Below, in pieces: positions 63,700 to 64,000 of a DNA stretch of 64,000 nucleotides. The stretch is from assembly GCF_014204915.1 (NCBI RefSeq), contig NZ_JACHMH010000001.1, forward strand, positions 8,333,501 through 8,397,500. Direction: 5' to 3'. The position numbers and the translations under genes are program-made. Source of the stretch: Crossiella cryophila (GTDB taxonomy: Bacteria > Actinomycetota > Actinomycetes > Mycobacteriales > Pseudonocardiaceae). Position 1 is the first letter of the stretch, and each line of letters starts with the position of its first letter. The notes below the pieces were generated by a model, which made no database searches, was not told the DNA's origin, and saw only the letters and a list, made by a program, of their open reading frames with translations.

Positions 63700-64000
63700 A
63701 TGAGCTTTCTGGTGGTGGGCGAGCCCGGTCCGATCAGTGATGAGGTCGAACGATTACTGACCGAAGCTGGTGTTCCGGTCAAGCGCCGCGGCCTGGGCTC
63801 GGCCGAGGAACTGCGGGCGGCCGCGATCGGCTGTTTCGCGGTGTTCCTGGACTGGCCCTACGACCGGGCGAGCGCGGAGTACGCGGCCGCTGACTCCGCG
63901 GTGGACGTGGTGGGCGCGCTGGCCGGGGAGGGCCGGCGGTTCGTGCTGCTGTCCACGCACGCCGTCCGCGACCACGAGCCGCCTGCTTCCTTCCACGGCA
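63700..64000 (+). CDS. NAD(P)-binding (NmrA/epimerase-like) protein, 3' end outside window
   Basis: Only the first 100 residues are present. MSFLVVGEPGPISDEVERLLTEAGVPV starts like a Rossmann fold with a shortened glycine loop, and FVLLSTHAVRDHEPPASF fits the strand and loop after the nucleotide site in NmrA-like proteins. No ribosome site precedes the ATG, in line with a leaderless message from the MerR-type promoter. It is not clearly part of steroid metabolism because the operon terminator lies before it. Confidence 0.65.
   Translation, partial: MSFLVVGEPGPISDEVERLLTEAGVPVKRRGLGSAEELRAAAIGCFAVFLDWPYDRASAEYAAADSAVDVVGALAGEGRRFVLLSTHAVRDHEPPASFHG

Overview
The window is high-GC, gene-dense DNA with many GTG/TTG starts and 1-4 bp start/stop overlaps. 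It carries mycobacterial-type genes (sigG-like, kstR2, the hsa and ksh genes, an IdeR/DtxR box), so it is chromosomal DNA of an actinomycete. A member of the Pseudonocardiaceae is my best guess; the genus is not provable from the sequence.

Layout. 1-13.8 kb is housekeeping and accessory: a partial PEP-synthase/rifampin-phosphotransferase-like gene, thrS, a TetR regulator, a RibD-domain reductase, an iron-box-controlled heme oxygenase, a Pro/Gln-rich membrane protein, a LysR regulator, a secreted double-psi beta-barrel protein, an alpha/beta hydrolase, an MFS exporter, an unknown protein and an NB-ARC ATPase fused to a multi-pass membrane domain. 13.9-30 kb carries a bacterial nitric oxide synthase, a small secreted protein, a SigG-type sigma factor divergent from DoxX and VOC genes, SDRs, an ECF sigma factor coupled to an M48 membrane protease, a HelD/HelR-type RNA-polymerase helicase, an acyl-CoA dehydrogenase, a MerR/SDR pair, an NmrA-like protein and an ABC-F protein.

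30-38.3 kb is one long minus-strand operon for trans-4-hydroxyproline use: three dehydrogenase subunits, a deaminase of the DHDPS family, an epimerase, a semialdehyde dehydrogenase, and an Xaa-Pro aminopeptidase that could release the imino acid from peptides. An XRE-cupin regulator lies upstream, and a perfect inverted repeat sits in front of the operon. 38.3-41.3 kb holds a phosphotriesterase-like hydrolase, a VanY-type carboxypeptidase and a Tat-exported TPR/retropepsin-like protein.

41.6-63.6 kb is a compact steroid-catabolism locus. fadA6-kstR2-ipdF-fadE30 diverge from fadD3-echA-fadE31-fadE32-fadE33 across a perfect KstR2 box (HIP, ring C/D degradation). Further right, kst4D-like-hsaEGFADCB (minus) and kstD-kshA-CxxC protein-kshB-MaoC hydratase (plus) diverge across two KstR-type boxes (ring A/B degradation).

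A distinctive feature is a family of four intergenic repeat elements built from a GTGTTGGCC core in units of about 21 nt. Each begins just downstream of a stop codon, and three are large two-armed inverted repeats whose arms pair almost along their whole length. A second recurrent signal is a MerR-type promoter (TTGACC, 19-bp spacer, TAGCGT or TAGCCT) that places the start codon where transcription should begin. It occurs three times, each time in front of an NAD(P)-binding oxidoreductase-type gene.
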